In this document: one piece after another, positions 34,113 to 43,160 of the stretch | Position numbering within the stretch: position 1 is the first letter of the stretch | Layout: every line of letters begins with the position of its first letter | Assembly: GCA_964484135.1 (NCBI GenBank) | Contig: CAZAEL010000009.1 | Coordinates: 1-59,923 of the forward strand | DNA length: 59,923 bases | Direction of reading: 5' to 3' | DNA from: CAZAEL01 sp964484135 | GTDB lineage: Bacteria; Elusimicrobiota; Elusimicrobia; FEN-1173 | The notes under the pieces: generated by a model | Told to the model about the DNA's origin: nothing | The model's input: only the letters and a program-made list of their open reading frames with translations | The model's database searches: none | Made by a program: the position numbers and the translations under genes

Positions 34113-34730
34113 GTGAACATCCTCGTGATCGGGCCCCACCCGGACGACCTGGAGTACGGCTGCGGCGGGACGCTCTCAAAACTGTCGCGCCGGGGCCATC
34201 CGATCACCCTCCTGGTCATGACCAAGGGCGGCGTGGGGGGAAAGGTCGCCCTGCGCCAGCGGGAGCAGGAGACCTCGGCCCGCCTGCTCAAGGCCCGCCT
34301 GATCTGGGGACGATGGAAGGACACGCGGGTCCCCCTGGACAAACCCCTCATCCAATACATCGAGAACGTGATCCGGCGGGTGAAGCCCACCCTGATCTTC
34401 GTCCCCTACCACAACGACACCCACCAGGACCACCGCCACGTGTCCCAGGCCACCATCACGGCCACGCGGTACGCCCGGAACGTGCTCTTCTACGAGGTCC
34501 CGACCAGCGTGGACTTCACCCCCAGCCTCTTCATGGACATCGGGGATTCCCTGGACCAGAAGTTCGCCCTGCTCCGGGCCCACCGCTCCCAGGTGTACCA
34601 GACCAAGGTGCCGAACCTGTCCATCATCGAAAACGCGCGCTCCGCCGCCATCTTCCGCGGGTTCCAGAACCGGGTCAAGTACGCGGAGGGGTTCGTCCCC
34701 CTGCGGCTGGCCCTGGACTTCTGCCTTTAG
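34113..34730 (+). CDS. PIG-L/LmbE family deacetylase
   Basis: 205 aa from a GTG start. The zinc-site motif PHPDDLEYGCGGT at ~8-20 and the second part HQDHRHV at ~108-114 are both complete. These enzymes remove N-acetyl groups from GlcNAc-containing lipids or metabolites. Directly before a WecA/TagO-type GlcNAc-1-P transferase, the natural guess is deacetylation of the lipid-linked first sugar or of a precursor. Confidence 0.88.
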   Translation: MNILVIGPHPDDLEYGCGGTLSKLSRRGHPITLLVMTKGGVGGKVALRQREQETSARLLKARLIWGRWKDTRVPLDKPLIQYIENVIRRVKPTLIFVPYHNDTHQDHRHVSQATITATRYARNVLFYEVPTSVDFTPSLFMDIGDSLDQKFALLRAHRSQVYQTKVPNLSIIENARSAAIFRGFQNRVKYAEGFVPLRLALDFCL

Positions 34731-34740
34731 AGGACGCTTT

Positions 34741-35892
34741 TTGAACCTGCACCACCGGCTGGAAGAGGGGCACATCTCGCTCCGTCCGGCCTACTGGTTC
34801 GTGGTCCTCGGCCTCCTGGCCCTGCTCCTGCCGCCGGGATGGCTCTCGGCCCGTTCCTGGGAATGGGGCGCCCGGTGGCTCTACATCCTTCTCCTGGCTT
34901 TCCTGCTGTGCTCCCTCCTGACGCCCCTCTGCATCCCCCTGGCCTTCCGCCTCAAAATCCTGGACATGCCCGCCGCGCGCAAGATGCACCACGAGCCCAT
35001 CCCGCGGCTGGGCGGCCTGGCCGTCTTCCTCTCGGTGCTGATCGCGGTGGGCCGGAACTTCCAGTTTTCCCGGGAACTGGCGGTGCTCATGGCCGCGGCG
35101 GGCCTGATCTTCGCCACCGGCCTCGTGGACGACGCCCGGGGGCTTTCCGCCAGGGTCCGGCTGCTCTCTCAAGTCGCCGCCTCCCTGCTCCTGGTGTTCT
35201 CCGGCATCCGGATCACCTTCGTCCCCCACATCCCGGGGGAGCTGTTCCTGGAGGCCCTCATCACCGTCGTCTGGATGGTGGGCATCACCAACGCCATCAA
35301 CTTCCTGGACGGCATCGACGGACTGGCCGCGGGCATGGGGACGCTGTGCGCCCTCCTTTTCTTGAGCATCTCCTGGCCCACGCGGCAGGGGTACGTGTCC
35401 TACTTCACCGTGGCGCTGGCCGGCGCCTGCCTGGGCTTTTTGCCTTACAACTGGCGGCCGGCCCGGATCTTCCTGGGAGACGCCGGCTCCACCTTCATCG
35501 GCTTCATCCTGGCCGGTCTGGCGGTCATGGGCTCCTGGGCCGACCAATACCCTCTGGTGGCGCTGTCCACCCCGCTCCTGATCCTCTCCATCCCCATCTT
35601 CGACATGATCTACACCACCGTTTCACGCGTGCGCAACGGCCAGGTGCACAACGTCAAGGAATGGCTGGAATACGTGGGGAAAGACCACTTCCACCACCGC
35701 CTCATGAAATTGGGAATGACCGAAAAACAGGCGGTGGGGTTCATCCTCCTCGTCAACCTGTGTCTCGGATTGGCGTCCATCACCATCCGGTACGCGGCCG
35801 ATCCCCTGGGAGCGGGCCTTTTGTTGTTCCAAGCCTTTCTCATCTTCCTCATCATCACCGCCCTGATGCTCCTGGGGCGGCAGACCGTCTGA
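34741..35892 (+). CDS. WecA/TagO/MraY-type polyprenyl-phosphate sugar-1-phosphate transferase
   Basis: 383 aa from a TTG at 34741 with AGAGGA upstream. About eleven hydrophobic segments. LDMPAARKMHHEPIPRLGG, LVDDARGL (Mg-binding Asp pair), NAINFLDGIDGLAAG, FLGDAGSTFIGF and HFHHRLMKLGMT are all intact. It should start repeat-unit synthesis by moving HexNAc-1-P onto undecaprenyl phosphate. It is the only initiating transferase in the locus and its last gene. The following 159 nt (35893-36051) hold the promoter of the TPR gene and a leader with no obvious fold. Confidence 0.88.
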   Translation: MNLHHRLEEGHISLRPAYWFVVLGLLALLLPPGWLSARSWEWGARWLYILLLAFLLCSLLTPLCIPLAFRLKILDMPAARKMHHEPIPRLGGLAVFLSVLIAVGRNFQFSRELAVLMAAAGLIFATGLVDDARGLSARVRLLSQVAASLLLVFSGIRITFVPHIPGELFLEALITVVWMVGITNAINFLDGIDGLAAGMGTLCALLFLSISWPTRQGYVSYFTVALAGACLGFLPYNWRPARIFLGDAGSTFIGFILAGLAVMGSWADQYPLVALSTPLLILSIPIFDMIYTTVSRVRNGQVHNVKEWLEYVGKDHFHHRLMKLGMTEKQAVGFILLVNLCLGLASITIRYAADPLGAGLLLFQAFLIFLIITALMLLGRQTV

Positions 35893-35917
35893 TTCCCCGT
35901 CCCGGCCCCGGATTTCC

Positions 35918-35946
35918 TTGAAAAACGGCGGTCTAAGCTTTATAAT
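35918..35946 (+). promoter_or_regulatory. Near-consensus sigma70 promoter of the TPR/Tol operon
   Basis: TTGAAA (35918-35923), 17-nt spacer, TATAAT (35941-35946). Predicted start ~35953, giving a leader of about 99 nt before the ATG at 36052. The best-matching promoter in the window. Confidence 0.75.
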
Positions 35947-36051
35947 TACTCGTGGCTTCAAGGGTTATTTTTTCCGCCTTTCGGACGCCGCTTTTTTCCG
36001 TGCAAAGACATCTCTCGCGACTCCATTAAGAAGGGGTTTGGAACCCACATC

Positions 36052-39000
36052 ATGAACCAACCGCAGCCCCTCCCTCGCCGTTTCCCTCCGCCGACACGGC
36101 TTTCTTTCCCACGGCAAGACGAACCCTCGCGTCCCCGCGCCGCCGTCGCCGGGGTTCTGGCGGTCCTCCTCGGCTTTCCCGCCCCGGCTTTCGCGGCGGC
36201 CCCGCCCGCGGACGCCTCCGCCAAGACCTTCGTGTTCGAGTTTTCGCCCTCCCATCCCAAGGAGGCCTTCAACGACTTCCTGAAGTTCACCCAGACCACC
36301 TCCCAGGGACTGGACAGCCTGCGGGCCCAGTACCTGGTGGCGGACCTGTACGCCCAGAGAGGAGACCACAAGGAGGCCACCGACATCCTGCAGCGGCTGG
36401 CCGGCGTGGCCCTGACGGACCCTTTTTTCAACCTGAGCGTCATGCAGAAACTGGCGGACGGTTACCTGCACATGGGCCTGTTCCAGCAGGCGGCCGAGGC
36501 GTACGGCAGCGTGGTCAACAACCCCATGAAGGCCCTGACGCCGGAGGCGCTCCTGGGCCAGGCCGTCACGTTCCTGGCCCTGGGGGACCGGGAGCAGGCG
36601 TACCTGCGTTTCCAGGAGCTGGTGGCCTTCCACCCCGCGTACAAGACCCAGATCCGCCTCATGCTCCCCATGGGGCTCATCCAGTGGGAGAACGAAAAAT
36701 ACGACGGCGCCCTGGAGTACTTCCAGCGGGACGACAAAAACCCCGCCTGCCTCTATTTCGCCGGGCTCTGCCAGCGGTCCCTGCAAAAGCCCGTGGAGGC
36801 CATGGGGACCTTCAAACGGATCCTCCGGGAACACCCCAAGACGGTCTGGGCGGAACGGGCGCGGTTTGAGCTGGGGGAGACTTTCTATCAACAGAGGGAC
36901 TATCCCCTGGCCTCCAAGACCTTCGCCCGGATCGCCAAGGACCACCCGCGGGATTTCTGGCAGACCCTGGCCATGTACCGCCTGGCCTGCAGCGACATGC
37001 ACCAGGAACGCTACAAGCAGGCGGAGGAAAAGCTTTGGCCCCTCCAACGGGGGGAGAAAAAACATCCGCTCCATCCCCACATGACCTACCTCCTGACCGA
37101 GTCCCTCGCGGAACAGGACAAGATGGAGAAGGCCATCCAGCTCCTCAAGGAGGAAACCCAGGGAGAGAACAAGACGGAGGACAGCCTGTACCGGCTGATC
37201 TGGTCCCTGGTGGCCGTGGGACGGTACGAAGAGGCCATCCGCCTGGCGGACGAATTCCTCAAGACCGCCTGGGACCCGGAGCTCACGCCCAAAACGCTCC
37301 TGGTGCAGGGTTACGCGTACGAAAAGCTCAAGCGTTACCCGGAGTCCGTGGCCAGTTACCAGCTGGTGGTCAACAACTATCTTCAGACGCCTTACGCGGC
37401 GCGGGCCCTCCACCTCATCGCCATCACGTACCACCGCTCGGGCCAGCACGTCCCCATCATCACCCAGGTCAACCACCAGTGGAACGACATCGTCCCGGAA
37501 ATTCGGAAAAAACATCCGGAAACGCTCTTCTGGATCGCCGAGGCCCACCTGAAACGGGAAAACACCAAGGAGGCCCGGGATTTCTACCAGAAGTTCCTGG
37601 ACCTGGCGCCGCCGGACCACCCCCTGACGTTCCAGGCCCTGGTGGGGCAGGCCGTGTCCTACGCCATGGAGAAGGATTTCACCACCGCGGTTTTGACCTT
37701 GCAGCGCCCGTACCAGGCGGCCCAGGAGAAAGGGGACAAACCCCTCATGGCCGCGCTGATGCTGGAGATGGGCAACGTGTACTTCAACGCCAAGGACTAC
37801 GAGAACGCGGCCGGCTCCTACAGGGCGTTCCAGCAGATCGACGCCAAGCACCCCAAGATGCCGTTCGCCCTGTACCAGGAAGGGCTGGCCCTGCACCGGG
37901 CGGAGTACTATTCCGACGCGGTGTCCACCTGGGAAAAGCTGGCCAAAAATTATCCCCACGACCCGCAGGCGCCTTCCGGCCTCTTCCGCGCGGCCAAGAC
38001 CCGCTTCGACCTGGGGCAGTACCCCGAGGCCGTGAAGGCCTACGAGCGCCTGACCAAGTCCTATCCCAAACACGAGCTGGCCAAGGACGCCGGCCTGCAG
38101 ATCGGCCAGTGCTATTACAACGCGGGCGACTACTCCAAGGCCATCGTCCATTACACGGACTTCCTGAACCGGTATCCCGACGACCCGCAGGTGCCCCAGG
38201 TGCTCCAGCTCCTGCAGACCTGCTACTACCGCGCCCAGAAGACCCCGGACGAAATCGAAAAGCTCACACAAAACCAGGCCAAGAGCCCCATCCTGGCGGA
38301 CATCTACTGGGAGGAAGGCGCCAAACATTACAACGGCAAAGACTACGACAAGGCCCGGGAATATTTCCAGAAAATCCTCTTCGAATTCCCGTCCTCCTCC
38401 CTGGCGCCGCAGGCCGCCTTCTACCGGGCGGAATCCCTTTACCTTCAGGAAAAGTTCGCGGAGGCGGTGCCGGCCTATGAAAACTTCGTCCGCTATTATC
38501 CGGAAGACCCCCAAAAAAGCCTGGCGCTGTTCCACCTGGCGGTCAGCCTCTTCAACCAGAAGGACTACGAAAAAAGCGCCAAGGCCTTCCAGGATTTCGC
38601 CGAAGGGTTCCCGGACGACCCCCTGGCCAAGACCGCCCGCCTGAACGTGGCCCTCTGCCACGCCAAGGCCCAGGACGTGGAAAAGGCGGTGGCCGCGTAC
38701 CAGAACTACATCGACCGCTATCCGGACAGCGAAGACGTGGGCGCCACGTATTTACAGATGGGCCAGCTCCTGGAAAAATTCGGCCAGGACGAGCGGGCCG
38801 CGGCGGTCTACCGCCGGACCCCCCGGCATCTCGCGGAGCGTCCCGAAGCCCTCCTGAGCGCCGGCCGCTGCCTGCAGAGGCTCGGCAACACCGAGGGGGA
38901 AAAACAAATCTACGAAGAACTGGCCCTCCACCCGGCCAAGGACGACGCCTACCGCATCGCCGGCCTCCTTCAGCTGGCCGAAATCTATCTGACGCAAAAC

Positions 39001-39108
39001 CAGACGGCCAAAGCCGCCGCCGTCTATCAGGACGTGGCCCAGAACGCGGCCGACGAACAGAGCGCGGCCCTGGCCAAGGAGCGGCTGCAAGGGCTCCAAT
39101 CAAAATAA
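36052..39108 (+). CDS. Large TPR-repeat envelope protein
   Basis: 1018 aa. A long basic n-region then a hydrophobic stretch ending APAFAAAP suggests a signal peptide near residue 45. Almost all of the rest is tetratricopeptide-like, with recurrent forms such as AYERLTKSYPKHELAKDAGLQ, CYYNAGDYSKAIVHYTDFLN and ENFVRYYPEDPQKSLALFHL. These resemble the TPRs of CpoB/YbgF and BamD. It leads the TolQ-ExbD-ExbD-TonB genes, 22 nt ahead of tolQ. Probably a periplasmic scaffold of that machine. It is far longer than CpoB (~260 aa in E. coli); the long TPR proteins of the myxobacterial Glt complex are another comparison. Confidence 0.8.
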   Translation: MNQPQPLPRRFPPPTRLSFPRQDEPSRPRAAVAGVLAVLLGFPAPAFAAAPPADASAKTFVFEFSPSHPKEAFNDFLKFTQTTSQGLDSLRAQYLVADLYAQRGDHKEATDILQRLAGVALTDPFFNLSVMQKLADGYLHMGLFQQAAEAYGSVVNNPMKALTPEALLGQAVTFLALGDREQAYLRFQELVAFHPAYKTQIRLMLPMGLIQWENEKYDGALEYFQRDDKNPACLYFAGLCQRSLQKPVEAMGTFKRILREHPKTVWAERARFELGETFYQQRDYPLASKTFARIAKDHPRDFWQTLAMYRLACSDMHQERYKQAEEKLWPLQRGEKKHPLHPHMTYLLTESLAEQDKMEKAIQLLKEETQGENKTEDSLYRLIWSLVAVGRYEEAIRLADEFLKTAWDPELTPKTLLVQGYAYEKLKRYPESVASYQLVVNNYLQTPYAARALHLIAITYHRSGQHVPIITQVNHQWNDIVPEIRKKHPETLFWIAEAHLKRENTKEARDFYQKFLDLAPPDHPLTFQALVGQAVSYAMEKDFTTAVLTLQRPYQAAQEKGDKPLMAALMLEMGNVYFNAKDYENAAGSYRAFQQIDAKHPKMPFALYQEGLALHRAEYYSDAVSTWEKLAKNYPHDPQAPSGLFRAAKTRFDLGQYPEAVKAYERLTKSYPKHELAKDAGLQIGQCYYNAGDYSKAIVHYTDFLNRYPDDPQVPQVLQLLQTCYYRAQKTPDEIEKLTQNQAKSPILADIYWEEGAKHYNGKDYDKAREYFQKILFEFPSSSLAPQAAFYRAESLYLQEKFAEAVPAYENFVRYYPEDPQKSLALFHLAVSLFNQKDYEKSAKAFQDFAEGFPDDPLAKTARLNVALCHAKAQDVEKAVAAYQNYIDRYPDSEDVGATYLQMGQLLEKFGQDERAAAVYRRTPRHLAERPEALLSAGRCLQRLGNTEGEKQIYEELALHPAKDDAYRIAGLLQLAEIYLTQNQTAKAAAVYQDVAQNAADEQSAALAKERLQGLQSK

Positions 39109-39130
39109 CCGCACAAGAGAGGCAACGCGA

Positions 39131-39757
39131 ATGCACGAATTGACTTTCATCGAACTGCTGAAAATCAGCCTGGTCATGCCGGTGTTGCTGGTCCTGTCCG
39201 TCATCCTGGTCATGGTGTTCCTGGAGCGCTGGATTTTCTTCATGCGCATGGCCAAGGTGGACTCCCGCCTCTTTGAGAAGATCAAGGCCGCGGTGAAAGC
39301 CGGCAAACTCAAGGAGGCCCAGGCGGCCGCGGCCGAGGGAAAGGGCCTCCTGGCCCAGGCCCTGGAGGCGGAATTGGCCGCGGCCCAAAAATCGTCCCGG
39401 GCCGACGCGGAAAGCGTCCTGACGCTCTACTACCAGCGCATCCAGGCCCTCCTGGGACGGCGGCTGGGGCTCTTCGGCACCCTGAGCTTCATCTCTCCGC
39501 TCCTGGGCCTGTTGGGCACGGTGCTGGGCGTGATGCGGGCCTTCCGGGACCTGGCCCTGTCCGGCTCCGGCGGCCCCACCATCGTGGCCGCGGGCATCTC
39601 CGAAGCCCTGATCGCCACGGCGGCCGGCATCGCCGTGGCCGTGAGCGCGGCCATCATCTTCAACTATTTCAACTTCCGCCTCAAGCACGTGTTGAACAGC
39701 CTCAACCTCTTCGGGCAGGAGATCCTGATCATGGTCTTCAGCGGCAAGGACGTTTGA
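39131..39757 (+). CDS. TolQ/ExbB/MotA-family proton channel subunit
   Basis: 208 aa, ATG with GAGAGG upstream. Three transmembrane segments: ~10-32, then FISPLLGLLGTVLGVMRAF and ISEALIATAAGIAVAVSAAI. The conserved Thr of TM2 (GTVLG) and TM3 (ALIATA) that line the proton path are present. It would form the pentameric channel around an ExbD/TolR dimer. Two ExbD/TolR genes follow, but only this one channel subunit is present. Confidence 0.92.
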   Translation: MHELTFIELLKISLVMPVLLVLSVILVMVFLERWIFFMRMAKVDSRLFEKIKAAVKAGKLKEAQAAAAEGKGLLAQALEAELAAAQKSSRADAESVLTLYYQRIQALLGRRLGLFGTLSFISPLLGLLGTVLGVMRAFRDLALSGSGGPTIVAAGISEALIATAAGIAVAVSAAIIFNYFNFRLKHVLNSLNLFGQEILIMVFSGKDV

Positions 39758-39761
39758 AAGC

Positions 39762-39858
39762 GGGGACAAAATGGAAAAACAAAGGGATAAGACAAATGGG
39801 ACGATGGGCCGGCAGAGAGGGCGTCTTTGTCTCATCCCTCATCCCTCATCTTTGGTTT
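39762..39858. repeat. Fold-back heptamer repeat between tolQ and exbD genes
   Basis: The left arm contains AAGGGAT/AAGACAA/ATGGGAC units (about 39762-39812). The right arm has TTTGTCT/CATCCCT/CATCCCT/CATCTTT units (39826-39853). The two are imperfectly complementary (for example GGGATAAGACAAA against TTTGTCTCATCCC). It fills the gap up to the ATG at 39863. Same type as the elements at 1421, 43051 and 48777. Confidence 0.65.
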
Positions 39859-39862
39859 AGCC

Positions 39863-40333
39863 ATGGATGATCCTTCCCAAAAAGGCGATCTCGAAGAGAC
39901 GGAAAAGATCAACGTCGTCCCGCTGGCGGACCTGACGCTGGTCCTGCTCATCATCCTCATGGTGCTTTCTCCCATGATGACCCAGTCCATGATCCACGTG
40001 GCCACGCCCGCGGTCAAGTCGGACAAGAACATCGAGATGGAACCGGACAAGGACGAGAAGCCGCCGGAGCCCCTCCTCATCGCCGTCCGGGAAGAGGGGT
40101 ACACCCTCAACAACGTGCCGGTGCAGGACCTGGACCAGCTCATGGCCGCGCTCAAGGCCCGGCTGGAGGAAACGCCGGACCGTCCGGTCCTGGTCACGGC
40201 GAACAAGGACATCACCGTGGGCGCGGTGGTCCGGGTGCTGGACTTGGCCAAGCAGAACGGCGCGGAAAAGGTGTCCCTGCTGAAACAGGCCGACAACGGG
40301 CCGGCCGAGGCGGAAGGACCGTCCCCGTCATGA
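39863..40333 (+). CDS. ExbD/TolR family protein (first of two)
   Basis: 156 aa from the ATG at 39863. A TTG at 39827 would add twelve residues encoded by the repeat arm and is less likely. Short cytoplasmic tail, then INVVPLADLTLVLLIILMVL with the proton-carrying Asp (~21), and a periplasmic domain with LVTANKDITVGAVVRVLDLA. Intact residues suggest it is functional. The stop overlaps the next ExbD start by 4 nt. Confidence 0.9.
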   Translation: MDDPSQKGDLEETEKINVVPLADLTLVLLIILMVLSPMMTQSMIHVATPAVKSDKNIEMEPDKDEKPPEPLLIAVREEGYTLNNVPVQDLDQLMAALKARLEETPDRPVLVTANKDITVGAVVRVLDLAKQNGAEKVSLLKQADNGPAEAEGPSPS

Positions 40334-40749
40334 AGATCCCCCGGCACTTCGAGGGCGCCCCCATCGCCGGCATCAACATCGTGCCGGTCATCGATCTGTG
40401 CCTGGTGCTCCTGGTGATCCTCCTGATCCTGTCTCCCCTCCTGGACACCCCGCCCCTGGAGGTCAAGCTGCCGGAGGCCCAGACCAAGGAGGAAAAGGAA
40501 AACAACATCTCCGTCACCGTCGCGCCGGACGGGAAGATGGCCTTGAACTCCGAAAACATCGCGCCGGTGGACCTGCCGACGCTGCTCCCCCACCTCCTCC
40601 TGGAACAGGGGGAGGAGACGCCGGTGGTCATCCGCGCCGACAGGAACGTCACGTACGGCCGCCTCACGGAGCTCCTGAAGGTGGTCAAAACGGCCGGCGC
40701 CAAACGCATCTCCCTCGGAACCGAACAGCCCAAGGAGACGGCCCCCTGA
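40330..40749 (+). CDS. ExbD/TolR family protein (second of two)
   Basis: 139 aa. GINIVPVIDLCLVLLVILLIL carries the conserved transmembrane Asp (~21); the periplasmic part includes VVIRADRNVTYGRLTELLKV. It differs clearly from its neighbour, so the pair is not a recent duplication. Together they could form a heterodimeric rotor within one TolQ pentamer, as proposed for AglQ/AglS with AglR in Myxococcus gliding. Confidence 0.9.
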   Translation: MKIPRHFEGAPIAGINIVPVIDLCLVLLVILLILSPLLDTPPLEVKLPEAQTKEEKENNISVTVAPDGKMALNSENIAPVDLPTLLPHLLLEQGEETPVVIRADRNVTYGRLTELLKVVKTAGAKRISLGTEQPKETAP

Positions 40750-40751
40750 CC

Positions 40752-42062
40752 ATGGAACGGCACGACTGGAACCTGCTCTATGAACGCCAGCCCCTCTCCT
40801 TGGACGCCATCCTCCTGGCGGTGGCGCTGGCCCTGCACACGCCCATGCTCCTGATCCACATGAAGGCCCCGCCCAAGAGCGCCAAGAAACCCTTCGCCCG
40901 CCTCGTGAACATCGACTTCGTGGAACAGGAGATCCGGGAGAGGAAGGCGAAGGCCGTGGTGTTGCCTCCCAAGATCCCGGAAACCGCCAAGCAGCTCCAG
41001 GAGGTGGTCAAGAAGGTGGAGGAGCAGGTCAAGCAGCAGGTGTTCAAACGGTCCCTGCCGCCGCCCCCGCCGCCCAAATCCAAGCTCCAGGACGACCTCA
41101 TCAAGGGGCCGGAGATCTCCAAGCTCCAGGAAAACCTCCTCAAGGACAAGCTCGCTCAGGAACAGAAAAAACTCCAGGGAAAAACGGGCTTCCAGGGATC
41201 GGACATCAAGCTGGGCGGGGCGAGCGAGGCGCGGGACATCAAGCTGGGCGGCGGGGGAGCCGCCCTGCAGGCCGTCCCCGCCCGTCTCTCCGGCGTGCCC
41301 GGCGCCGGGGGGGGAACCCTCAAGGGCAAGAGCGGCTTTCAGGTATCCCAGGACGCCATGCCCATGTCCATCGGCGGCGGCGACGAAGGCGGTCTCAAGA
41401 TGGGCGGGGGGGCCAACGTGGTGGCCCTGCCCACGGGCGCCCGCGCCAAGGCGGACGCCTCCATCCTTTCTCCGGTCAGCGCCGCCAAGGACCGCGGCTC
41501 CTTGGCGTCCCGGGCGCCCGCCCTGGGCGGTCCCGCCGGCGGAGAGGAAAACGCCGGCCTCGCCGGCACCGGGGGCGCCTCGCCCATCGCCGTGGGCAAA
41601 GGGAGCCTGGCCCCCGCGGCGGCGGGCCCGGTCCCCGTCAAAGAGGGGAAAAAGCTGGATTCCGCCCAAATCGCCAACCCCCTGGCGGACGCCATGAAGT
41701 CTCCGGCCAAGGAGAACCCCGTCTTCACGCCGGTCCTGCCCCGGCGCGCGGCCCCCAAGGCGCAGAAACCCATGTTCCTCATCACCGGCCCGCTGGCGGA
41801 CCGGAAGGTCCTGTCCCGCGACGTCCCGCCCTACCCCGAATGGGCGCGGGAAAAAGGCGTCGAGGCGGCGGTCACCCTCCAGTTCACGGTGACGCCGGAG
41901 GGCGACGTCAAAGACAACATCCTGGTGGCCCGCACCTCCGGTTATCCGCAACTGGACGAGTTGGCCATGGGCTCCCTGCGGAAATGGAAGTTCGTCCCGC
42001 TCCCCCCGGACCAATACCGGGAAGAGGTGGGGACCATCACCTTCAACTTTTCGGTGCGATGA
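40752..42062 (+). CDS. TonB/TolA-like energy transducer
   Basis: 436 aa. One N-terminal transmembrane helix (LDAILLAVALALHTPMLLI). A charged helical/Pro stretch (EEQVKQQVFKRSLPPPPPP) and a long Gly/Ala/Lys-rich linker (~130-330) follow. A C-terminal TonB domain ends the protein (DVPPYPEWAREKGVEAAVTL, VTPEGDVKDNILVARTSGYP, ALGSLRKWKF-like segment). It couples the TolQ-ExbD motor to an outer-membrane partner. The gene is 2 nt after the second exbD and overlaps the next gene. Confidence 0.88.
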   Translation: MERHDWNLLYERQPLSLDAILLAVALALHTPMLLIHMKAPPKSAKKPFARLVNIDFVEQEIRERKAKAVVLPPKIPETAKQLQEVVKKVEEQVKQQVFKRSLPPPPPPKSKLQDDLIKGPEISKLQENLLKDKLAQEQKKLQGKTGFQGSDIKLGGASEARDIKLGGGGAALQAVPARLSGVPGAGGGTLKGKSGFQVSQDAMPMSIGGGDEGGLKMGGGANVVALPTGARAKADASILSPVSAAKDRGSLASRAPALGGPAGGEENAGLAGTGGASPIAVGKGSLAPAAAGPVPVKEGKKLDSAQIANPLADAMKSPAKENPVFTPVLPRRAAPKAQKPMFLITGPLADRKVLSRDVPPYPEWAREKGVEAAVTLQFTVTPEGDVKDNILVARTSGYPQLDELAMGSLRKWKFVPLPPDQYREEVGTITFNFSVR

Positions 42063-43042
42063 TGAAAAACGCGGGCGCGCGACGAGAAACCCGGTTGTTG
42101 ACAAAGGCGGGGATGATTCTCCTCCTGGCCCTCATCCCCTGTTTGTCCGCCCCGGCGCGCGCGGAGGAAGGCGTGGCCGAGGCCCCCGACCCGGGAGCGA
42201 CCCAAAGCGCCGAGGGGACCGCCAAACCGGACGATTCCCTGGACGTGACCATCACCGGCGAAGCGAAAGACGAAATCCCGCCCGGCAAAGAGCCCCCGCC
42301 CCTGGACGTCCCCTTTCAGGACGTGGCCAGCCTTTCCCGCGAGGGGCAGCGGGAGCAGGTCCTGTCCGACCCCGTCCAGCACATGGCCGCGGAACAGCAG
42401 GTCAAGCTCCTGGCGCTGGATTCCCGGCAGACCGCCAGCCCGCTGCTGATCCATATCCCCAGCCCCCCGTTTTTCCGTCTGGAGCCGCCGCAGGGCCTCT
42501 CGCCCTATCTCTGGGAGCTTCAGGTGGTGGACCAAAACAACCAGGTGATCAAAAGCCTGCAGGGGACCACGCTGCCGTTCCCCTTCCTGGAATGGGACGG
42601 GTTCGACCAGGAAACCTTCAAGCTCCGGGTGGGGCCGGCCTATACCTCCATCCTCACGGTCAGGGACGCGGACGGCAAAAGCCGCCGCTATTTCGGAGAA
42701 CCCATCCAGCTGGACGCCCTTCAGTACGAAGAGGACGGTCTGCTCCACATCGAATTCAACAACAGCCGCCTGTACCGGCGGGGATCGGCCGAATTCTCCC
42801 CCGACGTCGTCCCTCTCTTGCGGGCGTCGTTGGACATCATGCGCCGGCGCGTGGGGACGACCTTCCGCGTCGTCATCTACGAGGACCCGTCCGCCTCCGG
42901 CCTCTCGCAAAAACGCCTGGAAGCCTGGAAAACGCTCCTCCAAAACGAGCTGGTGATATCGGCGGAGGACATCACCCTCGTGGCCATGGCTCCCCAGGAC
43001 CGGGGCAAGGTGACGGCGCTGATGATGCTGGCGCAGCCGTGA
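42059..43042 (+). CDS. Exported protein with divergent OmpA-like C-terminal domain
   Basis: 327 aa from the first of two tandem ATGs (42059/42062), overlapping the TonB gene. Signal peptide (MILLLALIPCLSAPARA). An Asp/Pro-rich region is followed by beta-rich segments (LWELQVVDQNNQVIKSL; FKLRVGPAYTSILTVRDADG). The last ~85 residues (FNNSRLYRRGSAEFSPDVVP, LLRASLDIMRRRVGTTFRVVIYED) follow an OmpA-like alternation, but the usual peptidoglycan-binding Asp/Arg pair is not evident. Likely a periplasmic part of the TolQ/ExbD machine. Confidence 0.6.
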   Translation: MMKNAGARRETRLLTKAGMILLLALIPCLSAPARAEEGVAEAPDPGATQSAEGTAKPDDSLDVTITGEAKDEIPPGKEPPPLDVPFQDVASLSREGQREQVLSDPVQHMAAEQQVKLLALDSRQTASPLLIHIPSPPFFRLEPPQGLSPYLWELQVVDQNNQVIKSLQGTTLPFPFLEWDGFDQETFKLRVGPAYTSILTVRDADGKSRRYFGEPIQLDALQYEEDGLLHIEFNNSRLYRRGSAEFSPDVVPLLRASLDIMRRRVGTTFRVVIYEDPSASGLSQKRLEAWKTLLQNELVISAEDITLVAMAPQDRGKVTALMMLAQP

Positions 43043-43050
43043 CAGAAGCG

Positions 43051-43160
43051 GATGAGAGATCAGAGATGAGAGATCAGAGATCAACACGCAAGACAAACCG
43101 TCTCCTTTGCTGGGTGATGGCCGGTTTTTATCTCTTATCCCTTGTCTCTTATCCCTCATC
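43051..43160. repeat. Fold-back heptamer repeat spanning a start codon and signal peptide
   Basis: Left arm 43051-43087 has units AGATGAG/AGATCAG; the right arm 43124-43160 (TCTCTTA/TCCCTTG/TCTCTTA/TCCCTCA units) is its imperfect complement, with 29 of 37 positions matching. The left arm contains the candidate ATG at 43066. The right arm encodes YLLSLVSYPSSP of the signal peptide. Confidence 0.75.

Noticed and set aside
36052..39108. TPR protein as CpoB/YbgF of a standard Tol-Pal operon.
   Set aside because: It is about four times longer, stands at the front of the operon, and no TolB or Pal-type lipoprotein follows.
39827..39862. TTG at 39827 as the start of the first ExbD.
   Set aside because: The added residues would be encoded by the repeat arm and do not fit the short cytoplasmic tail of the family; ATG 39863 is adequate.
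41160..41640. Gly/Lys-rich repeats in the TonB-like protein as a DNA repeat or CRISPR-like array.
   Set aside because: The repetition is a low-complexity protein linker with irregular period; no direct repeats with spacers are present.
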